Assembly (NCBI RefSeq): GCF_000092065.1
Contig: NC_009356.1
Span: 372,001-436,000, forward strand
DNA: 64,000 nucleotides
From: Ostreococcus lucimarinus CCE9901
Taxonomy: Eukaryota; Chlorophyta; Mamiellophyceae; Mamiellales; Bathycoccaceae
Direction: 5' to 3'
This document shows, in pieces, positions 50,724 through 60,989 of the stretch. A model generated the notes under the pieces. The model saw only the letters and a list, made by a program, of their open reading frames with translations. It did not search any database and had not been told where the DNA came from. The stretch's first letter is position 1. Every line of letters starts with the position of its first letter. The translations under genes were made by a program, and so were the position numbers.

Positions 50724-51175
50724 TTTGCGTGACGGTTCTGACCACAGATGGCTGTTTAAAAACGATGAAAGCGAAGCGCAAGCTGTCTCGAGACAGCAGC
50801 TTCGGTATGACGCAGGCAAGGCTGCAAGTAGCACGATCCCGCTGACGGCTTGTAATTTCTTACCTACGTTCGCATTTTTTAACCAAATCGAACTCATATA
50901 CGCATTTATATTATATTATATGGTCTACTAGTACTGTACATCTAAAAAGACTTCACGGACAGATGCCGACGGGCACAGTGCTGCGCAAGCTAAAGCTAGC
51001 CAACAGTCCGCTACGTTTCCAAGCAAAGACTACGTAAAATGCCTCGCACAAACGAGATTGGGAGTTAGCTACAATAGCTACAATGTTTGGGCGTGCACGC
51101 TAACAAATTGCTTTGAGCCAACTGTTCTAAACTTGAAAGAGTAGAAAAAAAGAGTAGAGACACGAACGAGCGAGG
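50724..51175. promoter_or_regulatory. Divergent intergenic region
   Basis: 452 bp between eS28 (minus) and ERCC1 (plus). A short plus-strand open frame overlaps it but has no support. No RNA gene or motif was recognised. Confidence 0.35.
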
Positions 51176-51814
51176 ATGAAACGGCCGCCCCTCAGCACGC
51201 TCTTGGTGAATGTCCTACACAAGACACACCCGTTATTGGCTCTTCTGGAAGTCGGGTACAGACTCGAGAACATTGATTGCGACTTCATTTACGAACACAC
51301 CAGTATTGTATACTGCACGCTTCGCCTCCACACACTCAATGCGGACCTATCAACGCAACGCCTGAAGAAAGCTTCAAGCGTTCTGGCGAATGTGGTTGTT
51401 CTATGTCTCGTCGACTCAGAGGACAGCTTTCAAGCGTTGATCTCGTTAAATAGAGTTTGTGCAGCATCGAATTGTGTTCTTGTTTGTGTGTACACTTTAA
51501 GGGAGGCAATCAGCTACATTCACGCGTTGTGTGCTGCAACAGCCAGGAAGGATACTAGTACTACAATGATCAGTGATGTGTGCTCCATTCTCTCTTCTAT
51601 TCGCGGCATAAATAAACTTGATGTTCATGCTTTGTGCCATAATTACTGTTCATTTTCTGATTTGTGCAAATCGAATGCGCGGAGCTTATCTGATTGCCCT
51701 GGTGTCGGCGCAACGAAAGCACAAATTTTGAGACAAGCTCTCCAGAAGCCCATTATGATCGATCATGATCCCTCACTCAACTCAAGTAGAGAAAAGCCAC
51801 GACTATGTACCTGA
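51176..51814 (+). CDS. ERCC1: ERCC1/Rad10-like subunit of the XPF nuclease
   Basis: 212 residues from an ATG, single exon. It has the ERCC1 central domain (TLLVNVLHKTHPLLALLEV; EHTSIVYCTLRLHTLNADL; VLCLVDSED) and a C-terminal double helix-hairpin-helix (INKLDVHALCHNYCSFSDL; SLSDCPGVGATKAQILRQAL). ERCC1 is the non-catalytic partner of XPF in nucleotide excision repair and crosslink repair. The N-terminal extension of animal ERCC1 is missing, giving a minimal form. Its last 38 bases overlap the end of the convergent SET/2OG gene. Confidence 0.86.
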   Translation: MKRPPLSTLLVNVLHKTHPLLALLEVGYRLENIDCDFIYEHTSIVYCTLRLHTLNADLSTQRLKKASSVLANVVVLCLVDSEDSFQALISLNRVCAASNCVLVCVYTLREAISYIHALCAATARKDTSTTMISDVCSILSSIRGINKLDVHALCHNYCSFSDLCKSNARSLSDCPGVGATKAQILRQALQKPIMIDHDPSLNSSREKPRLCT

Positions 51815-53663
51815 CTCCAGATGTGATTGGCACGCCACCGTGCGTCAGATAACTTCTGAAAGCGACGAAATCTCCACACTTTGGTCGAACAATGAACTCA
51901 TGCTCCGGGAAAATCGTACCGCCACCTTTGTATTGTATAGGATCATTTAGAGAAAGAGTTATGGAGAAGTGACCTTGATCGGTGTGTACTGGTAGCTGAC
52001 ACTGTCCATCACTGGCATCGTATTTTACTATGAATGCATCGTGAACCCTAAGATTCGTGTCACCATCGACTCTGAAACGTTCTTGAATGAAGGGACCTAT
52101 GATTTGCCCGAAGATCAAATTCCACTCTCGCAAGACAGAGGGAATTTCGTGTATAGGCAAATCAGTTGTGGCTACAGATTTGTGACGATCTGTGTCCCAG
52201 CCTCCTCTATTTGTTGCATGAGCTTCGGCGGTTTTAATCCAGCTAGAACAAGCTGATGGTGATATTGCACTATTTGTTGTCAAATAAATTTCATCAATTG
52301 AAATAGTCTGAAAAGACACATAGTATTCGGGACATTTTCTACATAAATACGCTGCGTATGAAACATCTTTGTTGAATTGTTTCGATAGCCATAGATGAGC
52401 TTTGTCAACCTTAAAAGCGAGTTGCCAGATACTGTGGGCAAGTTTCCATTTGCCTTGACTAAGGAGCGTCACACCATACGCATGAAGCACATCTGTGTCG
52501 TGTGGATTGTGAAGAAGTGTGCAGTGAAATAAGAGCTCTGCCTCTGAGTATCGCCCCTCTTCCTGCGCTTGAAGAGCCAATTGCTTCATTTGTTCGGGCG
52601 AAACTCTACCAAAATCTTCTCGTTCCCACGAACAACGCGAGCAAACGCAAACTTTACCAAGCTGCCTCAACAGTGAGGCATCTCTGGCACTTACACTAGA
52701 ATGAAGAGGTATAGTTGTCAAAGAGATCGGCTCCATCTGATCAATTTCTCTGAGCGCTATATATCCATATTTCACCTGTGAAAGGGTTGAATTAGCTTCA
52801 ACTTGCACACTTGGATTGCAGCTGTGTTGGAATTTGGTCAGAATTGGTGCCAACAAAAAACCGCAGTAATCTGGCAATTTATTCATAATTGCACAATGGT
52901 ATGAAACTTTCGGATGAATATCAAACTTTGAGCCGTAATGAGCTAATGCAGGATGAGTATCACCATTTTGGGAAGGAGATTGGCGTGTCGGTGGAATTGT
53001 TGTCTTCTCTGTACCAATAGCTACAGCAAACCGCTGAATGGAAGCCACTATATCTGCGTACATCTCAAAGTCTAAAAGCTCGGCAAATCGTGTTTTTGTC
53101 TCTAGATCAAATCTATTATTCAAATGTGCTTTCAATAAGTCCCATGCATCTGCTATTTGATGTTCTAAAATACACGCTCGTCGCACAAACTCATAGAAGT
53201 CCGTACACTCCCAGTTGGCGCGTGCAGCAAGTTCGGACCACTTATGACGCGGATCGAATTGCTCCGACCAACTCAATTGTATTTTTGATACGCTCGTTTC
53301 ACACTCTGACATTGCTGATAAAAGTTGAGCAAGCACCTTAGCAGCAAAAGTGAAACTTTCGCTCGACCTTCGGCAATACTCGTAGAATTCCAACATTGGT
53401 TCACTTCTATTTGAGCATAAAATTGAATGCCAGCCTAATTCCCGCATCGCATGCGGTGCACAATCTCGTCTACAGAAGATATCTCCACAGTCACACCTAA
53501 TGAAACTTGCCTTATCATCGTCGCAGTTACCGAAAAGACGCAAACAGTTTCCGCAAGTTTGCCGCGAACTGTTTTTTTGTAGAAGGAGAAAATTCGTAGA
53601 CGAGTCAACTTTGTGAAAGTCACCTTTGCTCATCTTCCGATGATGTCTGCTGTCCATGTTCAT
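51777..53663 (-). CDS. SET-domain / TPR / 2OG-Fe(II) dioxygenase fusion
   Basis: 628 residues from an ATG, single exon. The N-terminus has a cysteine-rich zinc-binding stretch (CGNCLRLFGNCDDDK ... CDCGDIFCRRDC) followed by a split, SMYD-like SET domain with FQHSCNPSVQV (~residue 290) and post-SET VCVCSRCSW. Residues ~350-430 have TPR-like helices (YSEAELLFHCTLLHNPHDTD). The C-terminus is a prolyl-4-hydroxylase-type 2OG dioxygenase: H560-T-D562, GGGTIFPEHEFIVRPKCGDF, H608 and the arginine of SGVRYIV. SET proteins methylate lysines; 2OG enzymes hydroxylate or demethylate. Both activities in one chain is unusual; the targets are unknown. Confidence 0.78.
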   Translation of the reverse strand: MNMDSRHHRKMSKGDFHKVDSSTNFLLLQKNSSRQTCGNCLRLFGNCDDDKASFIRCDCGDIFCRRDCAPHAMRELGWHSILCSNRSEPMLEFYEYCRRSSESFTFAAKVLAQLLSAMSECETSVSKIQLSWSEQFDPRHKWSELAARANWECTDFYEFVRRACILEHQIADAWDLLKAHLNNRFDLETKTRFAELLDFEMYADIVASIQRFAVAIGTEKTTIPPTRQSPSQNGDTHPALAHYGSKFDIHPKVSYHCAIMNKLPDYCGFLLAPILTKFQHSCNPSVQVEANSTLSQVKYGYIALREIDQMEPISLTTIPLHSSVSARDASLLRQLGKVCVCSRCSWEREDFGRVSPEQMKQLALQAQEEGRYSEAELLFHCTLLHNPHDTDVLHAYGVTLLSQGKWKLAHSIWQLAFKVDKAHLWLSKQFNKDVSYAAYLCRKCPEYYVSFQTISIDEIYLTTNSAISPSACSSWIKTAEAHATNRGGWDTDRHKSVATTDLPIHEIPSVLREWNLIFGQIIGPFIQERFRVDGDTNLRVHDAFIVKYDASDGQCQLPVHTDQGHFSITLSLNDPIQYKGGGTIFPEHEFIVRPKCGDFVAFRSYLTHGGVPITSGVRYIVVAFLYLS

Positions 53664-53823
53664 ACTTCAAACGTTTCTTAGCTGCAAGACGTCACGTGGC
53701 GGCACCTTGCAGCCGCCGCCCCGCTCGGGTCGTCGCAAGTTCACTCGCGCGCATTTATTGTCATACTGTAACGGGTGTTCACTTTATTTAACGCGTTAAG
53801 TATCACTTGCCATGCGATGGTCT

Positions 53824-53832
53824 AAAAAAAAA
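53824..53832 (-). terminator. RNA polymerase III terminator of tRNA-Phe
   Basis: A run of nine T on the minus strand directly follows the tRNA 3' end, the standard Pol III stop signal. Confidence 0.85.
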
Positions 53833-53905
53833 TGGCGACACCGCGGATCGAACGCGGGACCTTTAGATCTTCAGTCTAACGCTCTCCCAACTGAGCTATG
53901 TCACC
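53833..53905 (-). tRNA. trnF-GAA: tRNA-Phe (GAA anticodon)
   Basis: Cloverleaf on the minus strand: acceptor GGTGACA/TGTCGCC, D arm GCTCAGTTGGGAGAGC, anticodon stem TTAGA/TCTAA around CTGAAGA (anticodon GAA), and T arm CCGCGTTCGATCCGCGG. Discriminator A. No intron and no encoded CCA. Confidence 0.96.
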
Positions 53906-54180
53906 GACTGAGCTCGAGGCATACTCGAGTAAGAGGTCTCCCGCTTTCCTCGCTTTCGCAAGGCGCGTTCCCGTACGACAACGGATTTTCGACTCAATAT
54001 ATTTCCTCTAACGAGTGGCATCATCGGCCGACGGCCGTTGGGAAGATGATGCCGTCAGTACTAAAGAATCTAGTGCTTTAGTGCTTATGTGGAAAACTGC
54101 TTACGATCGTCTGAAGAGACTGCCTCTTCCCGGTAGGGCTTTATTCTTTTTTTTATTCTGGTATTGACCGTCACACTGAT

Positions 54181-57100
54181 TCACGATGAAGTGAGTTCGA
54201 CTGTGTCACGCGAAAATCGCAATTCTTGAAAAACATCACTTGGGTTTTCGTTTCCTCCAACTCCTGCGATGACAAAAGTAAAAGTGAAACGCTTCCGAGC
54301 AGGTGCAAGAAATTCAGAGTGCACACATGGAAACCAACTGCAGTCTCCTCCTAAACCCATTTGGAATGTATCTAAATGTACGTGAATACTGTCACTTCGC
54401 TGAAGATCGTGCTGGTGGTTGGCTCGCGCCAGTTCAGCGTCAGAGAAATTTGACGCATTGAAATTGAAATTCTCCTTGCTCGTGAACAAGCACTTATTTC
54501 CGCTTGCGGAAGATTCTAAAGCCAGCCAGCGCACTTCTTGGCGAGCACCATTATCACTTGGTACTATATATGGAACATGAAGATCGTCAACAGTTGCGGA
54601 GTGGCGACCCAGAAACGCAGAGGACTTTCTATCTAAATAATTTTCATGTGGACCAAGTCCAAGCCACTCAACTTGTTGCATGGTTGCTCGACATTGCATC
54701 AGAACTCCAATTCGAGGAAGAGGTGGTAAATGAGGTGATAAATCGAATGTGCAAGTAACATTTAGATGACCAGACGCCAAGACCGTGTAATGAGAGCAAA
54801 GACGACATACAGTTTTCTTTTGAGCAGTTCGAAGCACAAGCTTACTAGCACAATGAAATCTTCCGAAGTTGTCTACGAAAGTTTCGACAGCTTCTTCGTG
54901 CTCATGCAAAGTATCCAGTCCTGCTTTGGCCCATCGCTCGGCAAAAGAAAAAATCCAACCACCACTGTCATTGTCTGTTGGAGCTCGCCATAAACTCGCT
55001 ATCGGGCCTGATTGAATCAACATTTCGCCGCGAAATTGAAACTTCAATAATCTACCGGAAGCTGCATTGAAAACATATGTGCTGTCTTGCGAAGTGACCC
55101 AAATCGCATCACTCAAATGCTCTATATGAATTGCAGCTTCACTGTTCAAGCTTCCCGGAACAGGGACTTTTTGTTGCGGCAACATAAGCTGACACTTTGC
55201 AATACTCACACCTTCAGGTATCCAAGACTGATGTTTGATGAACGAAGCCGATACGTCAATCCACCATTCTCCAAACACAAACTGCTTCCTCTGGACAAGC
55301 TGCGCGAGAGATGATAGTGATGGGAATAACTGGGACCATTCGTAAGAAGTTTCTGCTCCCGGTTGAATGTGAAGTTTGCTAAATTGGCCTTTCTTAAGTA
55401 TGAAGCCACTATCGAGAATCACGCACCAGTCGAACTTCATACACTCGAGATTTGTAAAGTGATATCGATTTTCAACGATAATCTTATCTCCTTGTGCGCG
55501 TATCATCGTAGGTTGTTGGAGATACTTCACTTCTTCCATGGCAGGATGAGGCGAACGGTCTGGGAAGACCAACCCGTTGATACAAAACTGCTTATCGTTT
55601 GGTGAATCTCCAAAATCTCCGCCATAGCCCCAATGAATTCGCCCATTTGTTGAACAGTTTAATCCTTGATCGATAAGGTCCCATATGAACCCTCCTTGCG
55701 CACTACGGTTGCTCCGAAACACTTCCCAATATTTGGCGAGACCACCATTGCTATTTCCCATGGCATGAGAATACTCACACAAAATGACTGGTCGATCATC
55801 CATCTGTGATGCAAGATCTTGGCAAATCTTAGGTGTTGCATACATGGGACAAATAATATCGGTGCACTTTGTCTTGAAGCCACCACCTTCATATTGAATT
55901 GGACGGGTTTTGTCATTTTGTTTTACCCATGAATACATAGCAAAGTGAGCGCCGCCACAACCTGACTCATTGCCAAGTGACCAAATAATGATAGAGCAAT
56001 GATTTTTGTCGCGTTGTACCATGCGTGATACTCTGGACATGTATGCATTTCTCCATACAGGATCATTTGCTAGATATGGCGTCGAATGTAAGCCAAACTC
56101 AAACCCATGTGTCTCAATATTGGCCTCATCAATAACGTACAATCCGTATTCATCACACAACTCATAAAACCTCGGATGATTCGGATAATGTGAAGTGCGC
56201 ACTGCGTTGAAATTGTTACGTTTCATCAGCAAAATGTCCTCTATCATGAGCTTCTCCGATACCGCCTTTCCCTCTACAGGGCAGTGTTCATGTCTATTTA
56301 CTCCTTGAAAAGTGATTCGTTTTTCGTTCACTAATAGTTGTTTGTTGAAAATCTGGACAGTTCGAAAGCCTACTCTGCACCCTTCGCAGTCTAAACACTC
56401 TCCAGATTCACTCTCCAAAATAATGGCAAGTAGATAAAGCGTTGGACGCTCAGACGACCATTCTGCCACGTTGCTTATGTTGAAGCATACATTTGCATAT
56501 TGCCTAACTTCCTCTATGTTTTTTTCTTGCGTTGTACCAAAATCAGGTGAATAGTGTTGGATAAGAAACTTGTCCGTAGTTCCAGTAGATATTTCACGTA
56601 AGGAAGAATCAAAAAGACGAACACGAAGACGTTTATTGTCATTGTTGAAGTACGCATTGGCGGTGTCACAAATTTCAATCCCAACTCGAAGCTCCCATGT
56701 GCCTGACTGCCAATCACAACACTCTGTCTGCACGGAGTAATCGCAGATATGTGACGCTCTTTTACGATACAAATAAACATCTCTGAATATTCCACTGAGC
56801 CACCATTGATCTTGATCCTCTAAGTAACTACCATCGCACCATCGATAAACGCGGACCACCACCAAGTTAGTCCCGCTTTGCAAAGAATCTGATACGTCGA
56901 ATTCGGCGGTCATTTTGCTATCTTGAGAGTAACCGACAAGTTGACCATTGATCCATATATGAAACGCTGCATCGACCCCCTCAAACACGATGAAAGTCCT
57001 TTCATATGATTCATTCCAGTCCATATCTAGCTGGAAGGTTCGCCTGTACAGGCCCGTCGGATTTGTCGCGTGCACGCAGTTTTCACACAGAACACCAGCA

Positions 57101-57767
57101 TCAATACCTAGCTTAATAGACGTACGCGCGACTGGTGGATGCAATGGAAAAGGATATTGAAAGTTTGTGTAAATAGGTCGATCCCATCCTTTGCATTGCC
57201 AATTTGCAGGGACTGGAATCTCTGCCCAGAACGTGTCTGAGAAGTTTGACAGTGTAAATTCATCAGATATGGCGCGTGGATTCTTCAGAAGCTTGAACTT
57301 CCACGTGCCATTCAGGTTCTGAACGTTGGCTAAATTAATTCTCTCATTCCAGAGGCCTCCACCTTTCCAGAAAGATATACATTCGTCCACAGTTCTGAAA
57401 GAATATAAGGTGCAGTGACTTGGCCTAGGCATATTTAGCACACATATAGAAACAGTCGACACGACCTACCTTCGATCACGACCAACAATAGATGCGTTCT
57501 CCCAGTCGGCGATTTCGGCCGACGATAAAGGCTCGTCTACCTATTTTTCGTGTGATTGCATTTCAATTAGTTGTATGCGACACGTACTGAAACCAGTTGC
57601 TCCTGAACGCAACTGTCGAAAAAGGTTGCGTAGGAACACTCCCCGATTCTGAGTATAATTGATAGCACGCGCGATGTGCGAAAAGTCCAGCTTTCGTAAA
57701 AGTTGATTATTCCCTGGAGACTAAAGCAACGAAACACGAAGCTTGCAAAGAGGTTCCAAAAGTACAT
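54181..57767 (-). CDS. GH2 beta-galactosidase (LacZ-like), three exons
   Basis: Exons 57,588-57,767, 57,470-57,540 and 54,181-57,424, with 47- and 45-nt introns (GT..AG). This gives about 1,164 residues and removes in-frame stops between the pieces. Joined text around the introns (IADWENASIVGRDRR to PSHCTLYSF) matches the usual DWENP...NR.PAH opening of LacZ. The hydrophobic N-terminus (MYFWNLFASFVFRCFSLQG) could be a signal or transit peptide. The acid/base is E570 (WSLGNESG) and the nucleophile E634 (LCEYSHAMGNSNG); QGVNRHEHCP and VRTSHYPNHP are also family blocks. It hydrolyses beta-galactosides; the natural substrate in an alga is unknown. The exon 1 ATG is inferred. Confidence 0.88.
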
Positions 57768-58459
57768 TTTGGAATGCGCGTAGCGCTACGACAGCTGTTT
57801 GCTATGACCGCTGTTTCCGTCGAAGGATTACGTGTAGGTCGATTTCAAGACTTATGATATGTCGTACGCGTGACGCGTTCGCGAACACGCGTCGTCACTT
57901 GTGGGGGAGTGTTGCAGAGGGTACGACGCACTACCGAACTGGGCCTGACAACGCTTCTTTAAGTCTCCCAGGGTGCTGGAAAAATTTATATATCGCACCT
58001 TTAGAGAGTACCTACACACATGACGAGTCATGAACCGTGGATATATACGTATTTTACACCGTTTAGTGCCATCTACAATAGAGTATTCCTACCTTGGTGA
58101 AAAGTAGTAGTAGTATGTTGGTATGATACCTTTGCTGAAGGTCCTTCAGTGAAGGACCTTCAGACAAAGTTAGTTGAATACGGAGAAGACCGGCTCGCGG
58201 CGGACAGAATACACGACGTGCAACGAGAGCTTCGATACTGTCTTGTGATAGCAACCCAACTGAAATCAAGCGGAAGTATCGTCTGATTACGCAGCGATGC
58301 CCCGAACCGAAACTGGCAACGTTCGTCTTCTTGCACGTGTCCGACGGGGCGAGTCAGGGTCACCAGCGTACTTTTGATATCAGGGTGCTCCACAGCACAT
58401 CATAAGCATCAAATTCAAAATTAGTTGCTACCCAATTGAATCCTCTGTGGTCATCTACG
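57768..58459. promoter_or_regulatory. Divergent intergenic region with a perfect hairpin
   Basis: 692 bp between beta-galactosidase (minus) and the ABC1 kinase (plus). The plus frame from ~58,110 to 58,285 reads like plausible protein (SVKDLQTKLVEYGEDRLAAD), but I found no start, splice partners or family, so no gene is called. A perfect inverted repeat lies at 58,135-58,163. Confidence 0.35.
58135..58163. repeat. Perfect 14-bp inverted repeat with 1-nt spacer
   Basis: ctgaaggtccttca, g, tgaaggaccttcag. It forms a near loop-less cruciform or protein-binding dyad. Confidence 0.9.
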
Positions 58460-60648
58460 ATGCCGACTGAAGACCGCGGTGGACTTTCTGGCCCAACAGT
58501 ACTCAAGTTTCTTCGCACGACCAGTCTAGTAGCTTTTAAGTTGTGGGCACCAGGTATAGAAAGTATTCCAGTCGAAACACTATCTTTCTCAGACTCAACA
58601 TAGGACCATTCAAGTTAGTGCTGTGCAAGGACCTACTGCGCTCAGTACAAATGGCGCTCGTGAAAACACGCTCAGTGCAAAAAAATATATTATGTGACAA
58701 CTCAAGTTGTACTACTCCAGTACCCCTCTTAAGCAGAGTGTTTCACGGTGTATCAACTAGCATAATATGGAGGCTTCAATTAAATGTTGAGGTATGACAT
58801 TGGTACAGTCAATTCCTCCTTCATTTGGATTCAGATTACTCTTTTAGCTCCTCGGTTTATGTGTTCGCTTTTTACTCCCTGGAACATTCAGAACCTTGCA
58901 GTTCTACAATCTCCTTTTCAAGTTGACGTGCGGGTACGTCAAAACAGCAGTCTGGTGCGTTATTAACACTCTTCTTTCGTCATGGTTTGAACGATTCTTA
59001 CATACATAGGGATATACGAACCGCGAAATGCATATCGGAGTTGAAGGTGCCTCGTTGCTTTTCCCATACTATATTCAATATTCATGACAAGATTTAGGAA
59101 TGCTGGGACTCTCGCCATAGCAAGGCCGCAAATTTGACAAAAAGGACATTGTTAAAATTATCAGGTTTCTACTTGAAGGTACTTTCACTTTGCAAGATGC
59201 ACTTGGTGGCTAAAAGTAGCCTAGGTAGCGCAAGTTTTTGCCACGAAAGCAGATCTACTACCAAAAGAATACGTTCACGCGCTCAGCTGCGTTCTTGATG
59301 ATTGCGCTCCGATGCCCGTCGGTGAGGTCAAGAGAGTGGTAGAGCGAGAATTAGGCGCTCCAATATCGAAGATTTTTCATCGATTTGACTTGCAACCGAT
59401 CGGCTCAGCCACTATTGCTCAAGTCCACCGCGCAGTCTTGCAAGACGGTCGACATGTCGCTGTAAAAGTACAAAATACTCGAAACAAAAAGCTGATGCGA
59501 TTTGATTTACGCAACATGCTTTTTGTTTCTCGGTTACTGGATCGACTTCGAGTATATCTTCCGTTCGATCATACAAGCATTTTAGTAGAATATTCCACAC
59601 AGGTACGCACAATACACCTGCAAGTATTAATGTTCAACTTAACGTCACCCAGGTACCTCTGGAATTTGATTTTAATAGGGAGAGACGCATGTTGAGCGTC
59701 CTAGGTCGTCGTATTAGCTCTAATCATAAAGTTCGTGTTCCAGCACCGATCGATGGACTCTGCACTGCTCAAGTGTTGACTATGACTTTGATTGAAGGCA
59801 AACCTTTAGCAACTTTTACGTCAGTCAGCTCAAAGAAAAATGTGGAGGGCAATCTTGATTATCTTAGAGACAATTTGAGGGAATTACTAGCAAGCTTTGG
59901 ATTTCAAATCTTGAACTTAGGTGTTTTTCACAGTGATCCCCATCCGGGCAATATTTTACTAAGAGATTTTCGAGACATTGCGCTGATAGATTTTGGTCAG
60001 GTGAAAATATTATCTGATGAAACACGAGTGCTGTTTGCGCATCTTGTCGTATCATTGTACGAAGAGTCGGATCAATTGTACGCAATATTAAAAACACTCA
60101 AAGTTGAGTTTACAATAAATGATCCAAAATTGATAAGGACCATAGCTTCAATTCTGTTTGATACACGCATGGATATACCCGAAGCACTCGTATCCCCACT
60201 AGATTCTGAATTTCCAGCGGAACTACGCAGTGTGAGAATAAATGTGATACCCACGGAGGTTTTCATGATTATTCGTATCATTGCTATATTTCGAGGCATC
60301 TTTTCAGCTTTGGATATCGATTTACATGCGAGGAAACTTTGGGTCAGCAGTGCACGACAAACAATTCTCGATTCCGAGCGTGTATATAACTTCAATATTC
60401 TAGCGACACCAAGAAATGAAGTGAACATCGTTGATCAGCTGAAGCATTTTAGTGCTTGGCTTGCCCTTCATGGCTTGCCTCACCAGAGGGAGTATATGAT
60501 GGCTTTTGCGAAGTTACATGTGTTTTGTATCAAAGATTTACGGAAACTTGCCGCAGAGAACGAGCGATCAGCACTTGATGCCGTATTCGCAAACTTCTCG
60601 GAACAGGATAGAAGCCGTTGTCTAAAACTTTGCTATGAGCATTCATGA
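58460..60648 (+). CDS. ABC1/UbiB-family (ADCK) atypical kinase, seven exons
   Basis: Exons 58,460-58,553, 58,604-58,791, 58,848-58,933, 59,010-59,046, 59,098-59,178, 59,225-59,602 and 59,653-60,648. They total 620 codons with consistent phases; introns are 46-76 nt. The family core is clear: WDSRHSKAANLTKRTLLKLS, YLK then VAQVFATKADLLPKEYV (the place of the KxGQ motif, here VAQ), IGSATIAQVHRAVLQDGRHV with catalytic lysine VAVKVQ, HSDPHPGNILL and LIDFGQVKILSD. Members act in plastid or mitochondrial quinone and lipid homeostasis. The first two exons are poorly conserved, so the start is less certain. Confidence 0.85.
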
Positions 60649-60989
60649 AAGCGAATATCATAGTTCAACCTGTGTCTTCGTCGAGTACCAGGAGCACTTA
60701 TTCAACTTATTCAACCAAATTTTGGATTAACGTGAATCCCGACCGGGATACTTTAAAATAGTAATTACATTTTATTAGATCTTAAAAATCTCTCAATGCA
60801 GCAAATTTTCAGTTCAGGTGCCTGTGAATGTTTAATAAATAAAATAACACACGGGCGTGCCGTTCCTCAACACCCCCGCCAGTCGCCAGACACGCACATA
60901 TACCGAACTGATTCGAGCCGTCGAATGGTCACGTAAAGCACGCATATTGCAGAGTCCTACCGTTGTTCAACTTTTAACTAGAGTTCGCG
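60649..60989. promoter_or_regulatory. Intergenic region upstream of the P2X gene
   Basis: 341 bp. It includes an AT-rich stretch (attttattagatcttaaaaa) and a run of short T/A tracts. Nothing specific is recognised. Confidence 0.35.

Noticed and set aside
50602-50931. 109-codon plus-strand frame
   Set aside because: No ATG at its start, overlaps the eS28 5' region and promoter, no recognisable domain.
57541-57587. In-frame stop suggesting a broken beta-galactosidase
   Set aside because: The stops fall inside 45-47-nt GT..AG introns, and removing them restores the conserved LacZ opening.
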